From a virus: DNA of 64,000 bases. The DNA lies in IMG/VR virus record IMGVR_UViG_3300040781_000091, positions 1 through 64,000 of that record; one strand, given 5' to 3'. Below the pieces are notes generated by a model. That model saw nothing but the letters and a program-made list of their open reading frames with translations. It did not search any database and was not told the origin of the DNA. The position numbers and the translations under genes were made by a program. Shown in pieces: positions 24,277 to 31,191 of the stretch; the first letter of the stretch is position 1, and each line of letters opens with the position of its first letter.

Positions 24277-25056
24277 TCAATCTTCCATTTTCAAGTGTGC
24301 TTTTGCTTCTGCGATCCACTTTGTAACTTCGTCGTAGTTCTTGATAATTTCTTCTGGTTCGAATTTTTTGGTCGGTTTAGATTTAATAAAATCAAAGTTT
24401 GGTAATACTTCTTTATAATCATCTAATCCCATTTGCTCAAAAAGTACTCCGTAGTTGTCTTTGAAGTCTTCGTAATAAACAACCGAATGATTTACCCAGT
24501 TGTAATAATCTCGCATGTCTTTTAGAAAGAATACTTTTTGATCGATAAAGTCTTTCTTAATTTCGATTGCAGTCCATGTAAACTCTTCCTCATCTTTACC
24601 GAAGTTAAAATTTCTACGATTTGCATCGTGGTGCCACTTATTAGTTTTCGATGCTACAACATGCGACACAACTTGTGCAAGCATATCGCGGCGCTCAATA
24701 AACCCAAAATAGTATCCATTTCTTGCAAGATACTGCATTGTTGCAATGGGCGAAGAACGATAGATAATCTTATTTAGGTAATACTTTCCCTTCTTCGCCT
24801 GGCGATCAATTAATTCTAGGCGACTTGCAATTTCGGCATTAGGTTCGATTTCTTTTTTAATACCCTCTTGTGCAAGTAGTTCGCCGTGTTTAATCTTTGC
24901 CTTAATAAACCCTTTTGTATTTTTTAGTGTCGTGGTACATAAGAATTCGTAGTATGGTGCTCGACTATAATTATATTTATTTACTAGATATTCTTCCATT
25001 AGCTGGCTCGCAAGGAAAGATCCTGAGCGAGGCAGACAACATAATGCATACTTCAT
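24277..25056 (-). CDS. Sulfotransferase-like protein (Stf0-type)
   Basis: A 259-residue protein. LPRSGSFLASQLM at residues 8-20 matches the 5'-phosphosulfate-binding loop (PRSG(T/S)) of PAPS-dependent sulfotransferases. A second region, YFGFIERRDMLAQVVSHVVA, fits the conserved R-R-D/N...Q-x-x-S element that binds the 3'-phosphate, and SVVYYEDF fits the later Y-E-D/E-L strand. It could sulfate a surface glycan, lipid or small molecule during infection. Substrate unknown. Confidence 0.7.
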   Translation of the reverse strand: MKYALCCLPRSGSFLASQLMEEYLVNKYNYSRAPYYEFLCTTTLKNTKGFIKAKIKHGELLAQEGIKKEIEPNAEIASRLELIDRQAKKGKYYLNKIIYRSSPIATMQYLARNGYYFGFIERRDMLAQVVSHVVASKTNKWHHDANRRNFNFGKDEEEFTWTAIEIKKDFIDQKVFFLKDMRDYYNWVNHSVVYYEDFKDNYGVLFEQMGLDDYKEVLPNFDFIKSKPTKKFEPEEIIKNYDEVTKWIAEAKAHLKMED

Positions 25057-25090
25057 TTATACTACCTGTGTTGTGTTTGTGTTTAGTATA

Positions 25091-25378
25091 TTAAGTGTTT
25101 TTGGCTTGACGGGCTGCTCGGCGAGCGGCTCTTGCTGCCTTTTGCTCGTCAGTAAGCCCTGCTTCGCGACGGGCCCGGCGGGCTGCTCTTTTTTCTTCTG
25201 GTGTTGCATCTGGATTCTCGATATTAAACCTAACTCGTTCCAACAGTTGCTTAGGAGCGCCGACTCCTCGTCTTACTGTACCATCGCAGGTTGCGGCGTG
25301 TGCGTCGCGCCTTGCTTCAATTAAAAAAGATGCGGCGCAAGCAGGGCAGTCGAATATTTCTGTAAATCTTTGTGGCAT
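25091..25378 (-). CDS. Zinc-finger protein with Ala/Arg-rich tail
   Basis: A 95-residue protein. CPACAASFLIEARRDAHAATC (two halves CPAC and HAATC) looks like a C2HC finger. From residue ~60 the chain is almost only Ala, Arg, Glu and Lys, with near-repeats EKRAARRARREAG and AARAARRAARQ. The tail is likely a basic helix that binds nucleic acid. A late promoter lies about 30 bases upstream, with AGGAG before the ATG. Confidence 0.6.
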   Translation of the reverse strand: MPQRFTEIFDCPACAASFLIEARRDAHAATCDGTVRRGVGAPKQLLERVRFNIENPDATPEEKRAARRARREAGLTDEQKAARAARRAARQAKNT

Positions 25379-25409
25379 GATAAAAACTCCTAAAATTATA
25401 GTTATATCG

Positions 25410-25417
25410 TATTTATC
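25410..25417 (-). promoter_or_regulatory. Late promoter GATAAATA
   Basis: Minus strand GATAAATA upstream of the zinc-finger/Ala-Arg gene (start 25378). Confidence 0.55.
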
Positions 25418-25422
25418 GTTAT

Positions 25423-25713
25423 TTAGACATCATAATACGATATTGTAAAATCATTCTCTACGGTAGCACACACACTAGACAATCTTGTTAGTTCTACAGC
25501 GTCAGTCCAACCCGGTGGCCCTTCTTGCCACGATACCTGGGCATCTGCATAATACTGACCCTGTGTTAAGACAGCTCGCTTATCTAATACTCTAATACCG
25601 TTTGGATCGTATCCCTCTTTCTTTGCTATCTCTCTCAGCTGGAATGCTAGATTCTGAGCTGCGTGATAAGATGCTTGCTCTTTGCAGGCTTCCCAGTGTG
25701 CTTTAGTTCTCAT
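25423..25713 (-). CDS. Hypothetical protein
   Basis: A 96-residue protein with a helical N-terminus rich in Ala and Gln (EQASYHAAQNLAFQLREIA) and a beta-rich C-terminal half. GAGGGAG precedes the ATG and a sigma70-type promoter lies just upstream. Function not recognised. Confidence 0.55.
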   Translation of the reverse strand: MRTKAHWEACKEQASYHAAQNLAFQLREIAKKEGYDPNGIRVLDKRAVLTQGQYYADAQVSWQEGPPGWTDAVELTRLSSVCATVENDFTISYYDV

Positions 25714-25727
25714 TATTACTCCCTCTG

Positions 25728-25757
25728 ATTATATGTATACGGAAGTTTGCGTATCAA
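25728..25757 (-). promoter_or_regulatory. Possible sigma70-type promoter
   Basis: Minus strand TTGATA (25757-25752), 18-bp spacer, TATAAT (25733-25728). Confidence 0.45.
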
Positions 25758-26287
25758 TTTAATCTACTATTTACTACATTCCAGTCTATAATCTTCCAGA
25801 TCTCATTTAAATATGTCTCTTTATCTGGTCCGTAATCTAAATAATAAGAGTGTTCCCACATATCGACAATCAGAGCAACATTTTCTGTAATCTGATGATT
25901 CGGTATCGTTTTAATCTTGCCAGCAGTGTCCATATAACACCACCCAGAGCCCTTTATATCCATAGCTTCTGTGATGAAGCTATGCTTAAAATGCATAAAT
26001 CCGTTATGTGCTGCGTTAATTAGATCTTTAGATTTTCCATGCGGGGTGTTATTCATCCGTTCGGGAAATAATTGCTCGAAGAATAAACGGTGTAGTTCTT
26101 CACCTGCTACTGCAAACGTATTAGATTCGTCTTCTTGTGCCTTTTCTATATAATTTTTATATAGGATATTATAGTGGTAATCTAAATTTTTATTGCTCAG
26201 TACAGAGTTGTCGGATTCTAATATCCGAAGAATAGGCACCGCTTCTGTTTGCTGTGTGGCGTACTTAATAAAATCGTAGTTTGGCAT
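25754..26287 (-). CDS. sodB: Fe/Mn superoxide dismutase family protein
   Basis: A 177-residue protein. All four metal ligands can be placed: H38 in LDYHYNILYKNYI, H66 in EELHRLFFEQL, and D142 and H146 in DMWEHSYYLDY. GSGWCYMD corresponds to the conserved GSGW. The H38-H66 gap is 28 residues against 55 in E. coli MnSOD, so the helical hairpin between them is shortened. It converts superoxide to peroxide and oxygen. A late promoter ends 8 bases before the ATG with no visible SD, suggesting a near-leaderless late message. Confidence 0.88.
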   Translation of the reverse strand: MPNYDFIKYATQQTEAVPILRILESDNSVLSNKNLDYHYNILYKNYIEKAQEDESNTFAVAGEELHRLFFEQLFPERMNNTPHGKSKDLINAAHNGFMHFKHSFITEAMDIKGSGWCYMDTAGKIKTIPNHQITENVALIVDMWEHSYYLDYGPDKETYLNEIWKIIDWNVVNSRLN

Positions 26288-26291
26288 AGTG

Positions 26292-26609
26292 TTAGTATTT
26301 ATCCGGTAACCACTGAGCTGCTTTTGCGCCCCATGTCGACAATTTAAACTTTAGCAAATCTTCGTCTGCTAAAAAGTAAAAGAATATTTGTGAACCAATA
26401 CCTTCGTTCTGTTCCTTTATTATGATTTCGCTTTCTAGCTGGTCCATCATCCAATAACGACATTCACTAAATTCTGCTGGTTGTATGCCCCTTGGATTGT
26501 ACCTGCCTAACCACGATATATATACCTTGGTGTAGTCATCTAAATTATACCAACGTGCAATTTGTTTATCGTTCTTATAAATTTCGTGGTAGAACCTAAT
26601 AATAGCCAT
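26292..26609 (-). CDS. Hypothetical protein
   Basis: A 105-residue protein rich in aromatic residues (IIRFYHEIYKND, FFYFLADEDLLKF). Its start lies inside the end of the upstream gene. Function not recognised. Confidence 0.5.
   Translation of the reverse strand: MAIIRFYHEIYKNDKQIARWYNLDDYTKVYISWLGRYNPRGIQPAEFSECRYWMMDQLESEIIIKEQNEGIGSQIFFYFLADEDLLKFKLSTWGAKAAQWLPDKY
26296..26303 (-). promoter_or_regulatory. Late promoter GATAAATA for superoxide dismutase
   Basis: Minus strand GATAAATA ends 8 bases before the sodB ATG at 26287, so the transcript would begin at about +1 or +2 of the coding region. Confidence 0.55.
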
Positions 26610-27003
26610 TTTCGGAATCTTGACCTCGTAGCTTGCGAAGTATTTTTAACTGTTTGTCTTTTTTTTCCCGGCGCAATCTTTTTTTGACCTGGTACCATAG
26701 TATATGTCGATCTAATATCCGAAATAATGGAATTATGTCTTCTTTTCCAGATTCGTACCGACTTAAAAATCGGGGACCATTTCCTATCCACAGACAAACT
26801 GTATTCGGACCTTCAAAATCCCATAACCCTTCCTCGAACATACGCTGAACCACTGCATAAGAATATTCGACATCGTCGGGGATGGGCCTTACTTCTCTAG
26901 TCTCTATCCACATAGTGAATTCTGCTCGGCGCCACCATATAGTATCGTCATTGAGCTGGTCATACAGTATTTTATTCTCGTCTGTTAGCAGACAACGGAA
27001 CAT
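26596..27003 (-). CDS. Hypothetical protein with basic C-terminus
   Basis: A 135-residue protein with several tryptophans (DDTIWWRRAEFTMWIE). It ends in a strongly basic helix (KKRLRREKKDKQLKILRKL). It follows clpS by one base and overlaps the next gene. Function not recognised; nucleic-acid binding is possible. Confidence 0.5.
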   Translation of the reverse strand: MFRCLLTDENKILYDQLNDDTIWWRRAEFTMWIETREVRPIPDDVEYSYAVVQRMFEEGLWDFEGPNTVCLWIGNGPRFLSRYESGKEDIIPLFRILDRHILWYQVKKRLRREKKDKQLKILRKLRGQDSENGYY

Positions 27004-27004
27004 A

Positions 27005-27331
27005 CTATATCTTTTCGTATGTTACTTGGAGGGGGTATCCAGAAGTTCTTGCGAGTCTAATAGCTTCTTCGGTTTTTTCTTCTGCAATCTCTCTAGTATA
27101 TATTCCAGCAATGCCTCTTCCTTTGTGGTGTATCGAGAGTGTTATTTCCGCGGCTTCTTCTAGGTCCTTATGAAATACCATTTGCAATAATGTAATAACA
27201 AAATCTACAGTAGTCTTGTCATCGTTGTGAAGTACTACTCGGAACATATTGGGTTCCTGAGTTTTCTGTTTTTCTTTTTCTTTTTCTATGGACGAAATCT
27301 TTTCTAAGATGTCGAAATCTGTAGTTGCCAT
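27005..27331 (-). CDS. clpS: ClpS-type N-degron adaptor
   Basis: A 108-residue protein with a charged N-terminal extension and the ClpS core: FRVVLHNDDKTTVDFVITLL, HHKGRGIAGIYTREIAEEK and a final SGYPLQVTYEK. ClpS brings proteins with bulky N-terminal residues to the Clp ATPase. NDD and the IAGIYTREIAE segment correspond to the substrate pocket and fold core. Host ClpS works with ClpA; here the phage supplies ClpX and ClpP, so its partner is open. It has its own strong promoter with flanking inverted repeats. Confidence 0.9.
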   Translation of the reverse strand: MATTDFDILEKISSIEKEKEKQKTQEPNMFRVVLHNDDKTTVDFVITLLQMVFHKDLEEAAEITLSIHHKGRGIAGIYTREIAEEKTEEAIRLARTSGYPLQVTYEKI

Positions 27332-27352
27332 CTAACTCTCCGATTTAGAAGC

Positions 27353-27400
27353 CCCCGATAAGAAGCGCAAGTATTTTTTAATTATACGATCTTATCGGGG
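27353..27400 (-). repeat. Inverted repeat around the clpS promoter -10
   Basis: Perfect 10-bp arms CCCCGATAAG (27353-27362) and CTTATCGGGG (27391-27400) are separated by 28 bases. One arm lies in the spacer between -35 and -10, the other in the early leader. No U-tract follows, so it is not an ordinary terminator. It looks like an operator or a 5'-leader structure. Confidence 0.55.
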
Positions 27401-27409
27401 TCTAGTCAA
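27381..27409 (-). promoter_or_regulatory. Sigma70-type promoter for clpS
   Basis: Minus strand TTGACT (27409-27404), exactly 17 bp, TATAAT (27386-27381). The transcript would start near 27374, about 43 bases before clpS. Confidence 0.72.
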
Positions 27410-27421
27410 CTAAAATTAAAC

Positions 27422-27889
27422 TTAACTATTACCTAATGAAGGTGTACTGTTAATTTCGATTAACTTAGGCTTGGCAGCCTCGGGGATCTCTTGTTCGAGA
27501 ACAATAGTTAAGATACCGTCTTCGAGCTCTGCGCCAGTAACTTCCATATATTCAGCAAGAGTCCAGCTTAACTTAAAGGAGCGCTCTGAAATTCCCTTGT
27601 GGTGGTATTTGAGTTCTGTTCCTTCTGGCGGTGGCGTCTTCTTGCCGGAGATGGTAAGTTTACCCTGATGTTGTTCAATTTCAATTTCGGATTTTTTAAA
27701 CCCTGCAACTGCAATCTCCAGAGAAATTACGCCGTCTTGATTTTTAACGACATTATACGGAGGATAGTTTGAAGTACTAGCATTGGTCCAGCGATTTTCG
27801 ATATCGTGGAAGATATTATCATATCCTAATGCTACGCGGTTTAAGTTATCGAATAAATTTGAGATGTTAGAGGTTCTAATGCTTGTCAT
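27422..27889 (-). CDS. Small heat-shock protein (Hsp20, IbpA-like)
   Basis: A 155-residue alpha-crystallin-type chaperone. An N-terminal region with IRTSNISNLFDNLNRVA is followed by the crystallin core (YNVVKNQDGVISLEIAVAG, then GKLTISGKK) and ERSFKLSWTL. It continues with the typical A-x-L-x-D/E-G-I-L-T-I-x-L (AELEDGILTIVL) and ends with a short PKLIEI tail like the IXI motif. It holds unfolded proteins, perhaps virion proteins, in soluble oligomers. A late promoter with a 5' hairpin precedes it. Confidence 0.93.
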   Translation of the reverse strand: MTSIRTSNISNLFDNLNRVALGYDNIFHDIENRWTNASTSNYPPYNVVKNQDGVISLEIAVAGFKKSEIEIEQHQGKLTISGKKTPPPEGTELKYHHKGISERSFKLSWTLAEYMEVTGAELEDGILTIVLEQEIPEAAKPKLIEINSTPSLGNS

Positions 27890-27926
27890 GATAGACTCCT
27901 TATATTAAGCAAGTTTATTTAAATTA

Positions 27927-27955
27927 TGTAGGACCTGCCCTTGCAGCATCCTACA
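27927..27955 (-). promoter_or_regulatory. 5' hairpin in the hsp20 leader
   Basis: Minus strand TGTAGGA ... TCCTACA arms with an inner CTGC/GCAG pair, just downstream of a late promoter and so at or near the 5' end of the message. It does not cover the AAGGAG ribosome site. Confidence 0.45.
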
Positions 27956-27959
27956 CGTT

Positions 27960-27967
27960 TATTTATC
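27960..27967 (-). promoter_or_regulatory. Late promoter GATAAATA for hsp20
   Basis: Minus strand GATAAATA about 70 bases before the hsp20 ATG. Confidence 0.6.
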
Positions 27968-27999
27968 ATCGTAGTCGTTAAGTACTACTGAAATGTGGC

Positions 28000-28233
28000 T
28001 TACGCCTGGGTCGGCGCGTTCATTTGCTCTAGCTTCTTGAGCCAACGCTTGCGCGCCATTTTCTTCTTTCGTTGCTTCTTCTCGGAAGGTGGCTCATAAT
28101 ACATGCGATCTCTTACTTCTTTTAAGATGCCTGCTTCTTGAACCTTTTTTCCGAATAGTCTAAGTGCTTTGTTAAAGTCACGATCAACTGTAACTGACAA
28201 ACCAGATGGTCTGCTATTATGCCGTCTTGCCAT
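28000..28233 (-). CDS. rpsU: Ribosomal protein bS21 homologue
   Basis: A 77-residue, very basic protein. SVTVDRDFNKALRLFGKKV, EAGILKEVRDRMYYEPPSEK and a Lys/Arg-rich tail (KKQRKKKMARKRWLKK) follow the bS21 pattern closely. bS21 sits on the 30S subunit near the anti-Shine-Dalgarno end and affects mRNA selection. A phage copy may replace the host protein and bias ribosomes to phage messages (inference). It overlaps the end of clpX by 17 bases. Confidence 0.92.
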   Translation of the reverse strand: MARRHNSRPSGLSVTVDRDFNKALRLFGKKVQEAGILKEVRDRMYYEPPSEKKQRKKKMARKRWLKKLEQMNAPTQA

Positions 28234-29446
28234 TTTTGTTTACCTGTTTTGATTTTCTTTTGTAAATGTATTTAGGTGTACCCGTTGGATCTACAACAAT
28301 TTTATTTACTCCGGCCTTAGCAAGGTCTGGCAAATTAAACTGTGTCTCTTGTAGAGTCTTTTCAATTATAGCCCGAAGTCCCCGAGCTCCGGTTTTCTTC
28401 TCTAGGCTACTATGTGCAACTCCGTGTATGTACTTATCGTCGAACTCTAGTCGAACACCGTCCAAACTGAACAACTGCTTGAACTGCTGTATGATGTTGT
28501 TCTTTGGTTCGGTTAAAATTTGAACTAACATTTCTTCTGTGAGGTCTCCTAATGTAACTACAACAGGAAAACGGCCAACAAACTCGGGTATAAGCCCGTA
28601 GTGTATAATATCTTGTGGAGACACATCGTGTAACAGCCCTATGTCGGCTGTCTTATCTTGTATAGATGCATTAATACCAATTGACGTAGCTGACTTACCC
28701 TTTCTGATAATTTTGTCTAGTCCGATGAATGCTCCACTAGCAACAAACAAAACATTCGTAGTGTCGAAATCAAACGACTCTGACGAATTTCGACGACTCA
28801 TTTTAATAGTAGTGCCTTCTACTAATTTCAAGAGTGCTTGCTGCACACCCTCCCCTGATACATCACGCGATAAGGTAGAACTTTCGCTACGACGAGATAT
28901 CTTATCGATTTCGTCTATAAAGATTATTCCTCTCTGCGCTTTTTCAATATCATAGTCGGCTTTTTCTAAGAGCATCTCGATTAAATTTTCAACATCGTCG
29001 CCAACATAGCCGGATTCGGTGAGTGTGGTCGCATCGGCAATTACACACGGAGCATCGAATATCGTAGCAACAGTCTTGACAAGTAATGTCTTACCGGAAC
29101 CACTCGGACCGATCATTAACAGATTAGATTTATCAATCTCAATATCCGATGTGTCGAATACACGTTTATAATGATTATATACTGCTACACTTATTGCATA
29201 TTTGGCATCCTCCTGACCGATCACATACTTGTCTAGGTGTGCCTTAATTTCTTTCGGAGTAAATGAAACTTCGTACTCGTCGTCGACTGTTTCGTCGTTG
29301 TCGGTTTCGTGAATAACATCGTAGCTGAAATCTACGCACTGATCACATATATAAATTGTAGACCCTGCAAACTCGGGCCCGGCAATCATTTGTTTGACTC
29401 TGCTTCGTGTTTTGTTACAAAATGAACAGCGTATAGCTTTTGCCAC
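28217..29446 (-). CDS. clpX: ClpX AAA+ unfoldase
   Basis: A 409-residue ClpX with a GTG start. N-terminal zinc domain: C7, C10, C34, C37. Walker A GPSGSGKT (113-120), pore loop GYVG (146-149), Walker B IIFIDE (174-179). Two functional loops differ from E. coli: the ClpP-docking IGF is IGI (256-258), and the RKH substrate loop is replaced by a sequence MSRRNSSESFDFD without RKH. It should unfold substrates for ClpP but may choose different ones. It lies two bases downstream of the membrane-protein gene and is coupled to bS21. Confidence 0.96.
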   Translation of the reverse strand: MAKAIRCSFCNKTRSRVKQMIAGPEFAGSTIYICDQCVDFSYDVIHETDNDETVDDEYEVSFTPKEIKAHLDKYVIGQEDAKYAISVAVYNHYKRVFDTSDIEIDKSNLLMIGPSGSGKTLLVKTVATIFDAPCVIADATTLTESGYVGDDVENLIEMLLEKADYDIEKAQRGIIFIDEIDKISRRSESSTLSRDVSGEGVQQALLKLVEGTTIKMSRRNSSESFDFDTTNVLFVASGAFIGLDKIIRKGKSATSIGINASIQDKTADIGLLHDVSPQDIIHYGLIPEFVGRFPVVVTLGDLTEEMLVQILTEPKNNIIQQFKQLFSLDGVRLEFDDKYIHGVAHSSLEKKTGARGLRAIIEKTLQETQFNLPDLAKAGVNKIVVDPTGTPKYIYKRKSKQVNKNGKTA

Positions 29447-29448
29447 AA

Positions 29449-30921
29449 TTAATCCCTCTTATTCCTTATCCAATTCGGTGACCTGACTTTGTCTGGTTCT
29501 ATGCCGTCTTTTATTTTTGCGCTCGGTGGTAGTATCGGTGTTTTATCTTTATTACCGTCCCCTTCTTGTATCTCAGCTGATATGGTTTTGCTCTTACCAC
29601 TATCCGTTTTCCCAGCAGAGCTCCGAGCTTTTTTATCTTTCGCTTTCGTCGTAGTCTTTTTCTGAACACCCTTGTCTTCAATTATTCTCTCTTTACCATC
29701 AACGGGGTGTTTGCGTCGCGCGGGAGCCAGCACGGAGTCAGTTTGTTTTTCTTGTATCTCCGATGGTATGGTTTGGATGGCTCCTGGATTAATTTTTCGA
29801 TCCACCGTCGAATTTCTACGAGATGTTTGTGTTTTTCTTTTTTTGTTAGACGTCCCATTTATTTGCTCGACAGGTACCACGTCTTGCCGTTTCTCGTTCC
29901 GAAGTAAATTGTCTCCCCTTTCCGATACCTCAGCTGATACTGCATAGCCAGCGGCAAGGGACAGACACGCATCTTTTTCTCGATTACTCTTTTTTTGTGC
30001 TGGCGCCGCGATTTTTTCATCTAATAATATCTCGTGTTGCGGGACTTCGTTCGATAGTTCATCACATAGGGTGGTGGCATGCGTGAGGTTACTGTTGGGT
30101 ACTTCCATAACCTTAGGGTCGGCAGTTGCTTCTGTACCGACTTTGGGTTCTTCCACGGCACGTTTTTCTTTTTCATTTCTTGCCCTTAGTAACGACTGGT
30201 TTGCCGCTATTAACAGTAATACAGCAAGTGGGTCAAATACAATCACTAAAATTAATATCACCCAGCGAACAGCATCATCTAATTTATCAGAGGAATCGTC
30301 GTAGATTAACTCTGCAACATACCGAATTGGCCCGACCTCAAGTTCTACCTCCCTTACTGCCGAGCTTAATTCGAATTTTTCGTCTTCTAGTTTGTCTATA
30401 GTTTTTTGCGCTGCATCCACTATAGTCCTTAAAGACTGTCGTTCTTCGTTTTGCGATTTACGTATAGCAATAGCACCGGTACTGCCGCTTATCTTTTCAA
30501 ACTTGATAAGTGTATTTACTGCTTCGTCTAGTTGCGCTACTACTTTTTCGGCATCTTCGATTTCTCGTTGTTCACGTGCTATTCGAAGATCAATTCTTTC
30601 TATCTTCGCAATGTTATTTCCAACTGGACTAGCTTGATCTAGGTGTGCTTTCGATAAGAATCCAAAAATACCCATGCTTGTAATAAACATTAGTATTATA
30701 ACTGATATTGTTAGATATGTTTTTAATAAGAATCCGGTGGTTTTCCAGTTCCGGTACAGCCAGCTAGCTGTTACTAGTTTGCCAACTTCTAATACTGACC
30801 CCATTATTAGTATAGGAATAGTTGATGCCGAAAATATCGACATCAGCCCAATAATTGAAAACCACGCTGCGGTACTAGCAATTGCTAATGCAGTTAATAG
30901 TGTTATTAATGTAAAGAACAT
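29449..30921 (-). CDS. Four-helix membrane protein with coiled coil and long basic tail
   Basis: A 490-residue protein. Three hydrophobic helices (~2-28, ~34-52, ~66-90) contain MGSVLEVGKLVTASWLYRN. Then come a charged coiled coil (~105-195), the segment VGPIRYVAELIY, and a fourth helix (VFDPLAVLLLIAANQ, ~220-242). The last ~245 residues are Lys/Ser/Glu-rich and probably disordered. I recall related proteins in marine T4-like phages, with no known function. A perfect late promoter ends 4 bases before the ATG and there is no SD. Confidence 0.7.
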   Translation of the reverse strand: MFFTLITLLTALAIASTAAWFSIIGLMSIFSASTIPILIMGSVLEVGKLVTASWLYRNWKTTGFLLKTYLTISVIILMFITSMGIFGFLSKAHLDQASPVGNNIAKIERIDLRIAREQREIEDAEKVVAQLDEAVNTLIKFEKISGSTGAIAIRKSQNEERQSLRTIVDAAQKTIDKLEDEKFELSSAVREVELEVGPIRYVAELIYDDSSDKLDDAVRWVILILVIVFDPLAVLLLIAANQSLLRARNEKEKRAVEEPKVGTEATADPKVMEVPNSNLTHATTLCDELSNEVPQHEILLDEKIAAPAQKKSNREKDACLSLAAGYAVSAEVSERGDNLLRNEKRQDVVPVEQINGTSNKKRKTQTSRRNSTVDRKINPGAIQTIPSEIQEKQTDSVLAPARRKHPVDGKERIIEDKGVQKKTTTKAKDKKARSSAGKTDSGKSKTISAEIQEGDGNKDKTPILPPSAKIKDGIEPDKVRSPNWIRNKRD

Positions 30922-30925
30922 GTAG

Positions 30926-30933
30926 TATTTATA
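30926..30933 (-). promoter_or_regulatory. Late promoter TATAAATA
   Basis: A perfect T4 late element on the minus strand, ending only 4 bases before the ATG of the membrane-protein gene, so the message would be leaderless. Confidence 0.7.
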
Positions 30934-31191
30934 CTACAAAATGCCCTTCAATCTTAGCACAGTAGCATCCTCGGAGCAGATTGTGTATATGTCCACATCT
31001 GCTCCGATTATAAGTGCCTCAACGCCGGGCGGCAAAACTTTGCTAAGGGCATCCTTAGCACTATTGCGATACGCCTCTGACATCATATCAGTGGTCCTCG
31101 GAACCCGAAATACGAGCACTTCTCCCTTGACTACTGGTATCGTAGCTAAGTCTCCGGCTTTGCCACCAAATCTGTCCGGGACTGATATCAT
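30934..31191 (-). CDS. Hypothetical protein
   Basis: An 85-residue protein starting MISVPDRFGGKAGDLA, with an ATGA overlap to the queD-like stop. Alternating strands and helices (GEVLVFRVPR; GVEALIIGADVDIYTI). Function not recognised. Confidence 0.5.
   Translation of the reverse strand: MISVPDRFGGKAGDLATIPVVKGEVLVFRVPRTTDMMSEAYRNSAKDALSKVLPPGVEALIIGADVDIYTICSEDATVLRLKGIL

Noticed and set aside
27353-27400. Rho-independent terminator after hsp20
   Set aside because: The loop is 28 bases and no run of T follows on the minus strand; the promoter inside it explains the site better.
27927-27955. ROSE-type RNA thermometer before hsp20
   Set aside because: The hairpin does not pair with the AAGGAG ribosome site, which lies about 20 bases away in unpaired AT-rich sequence.
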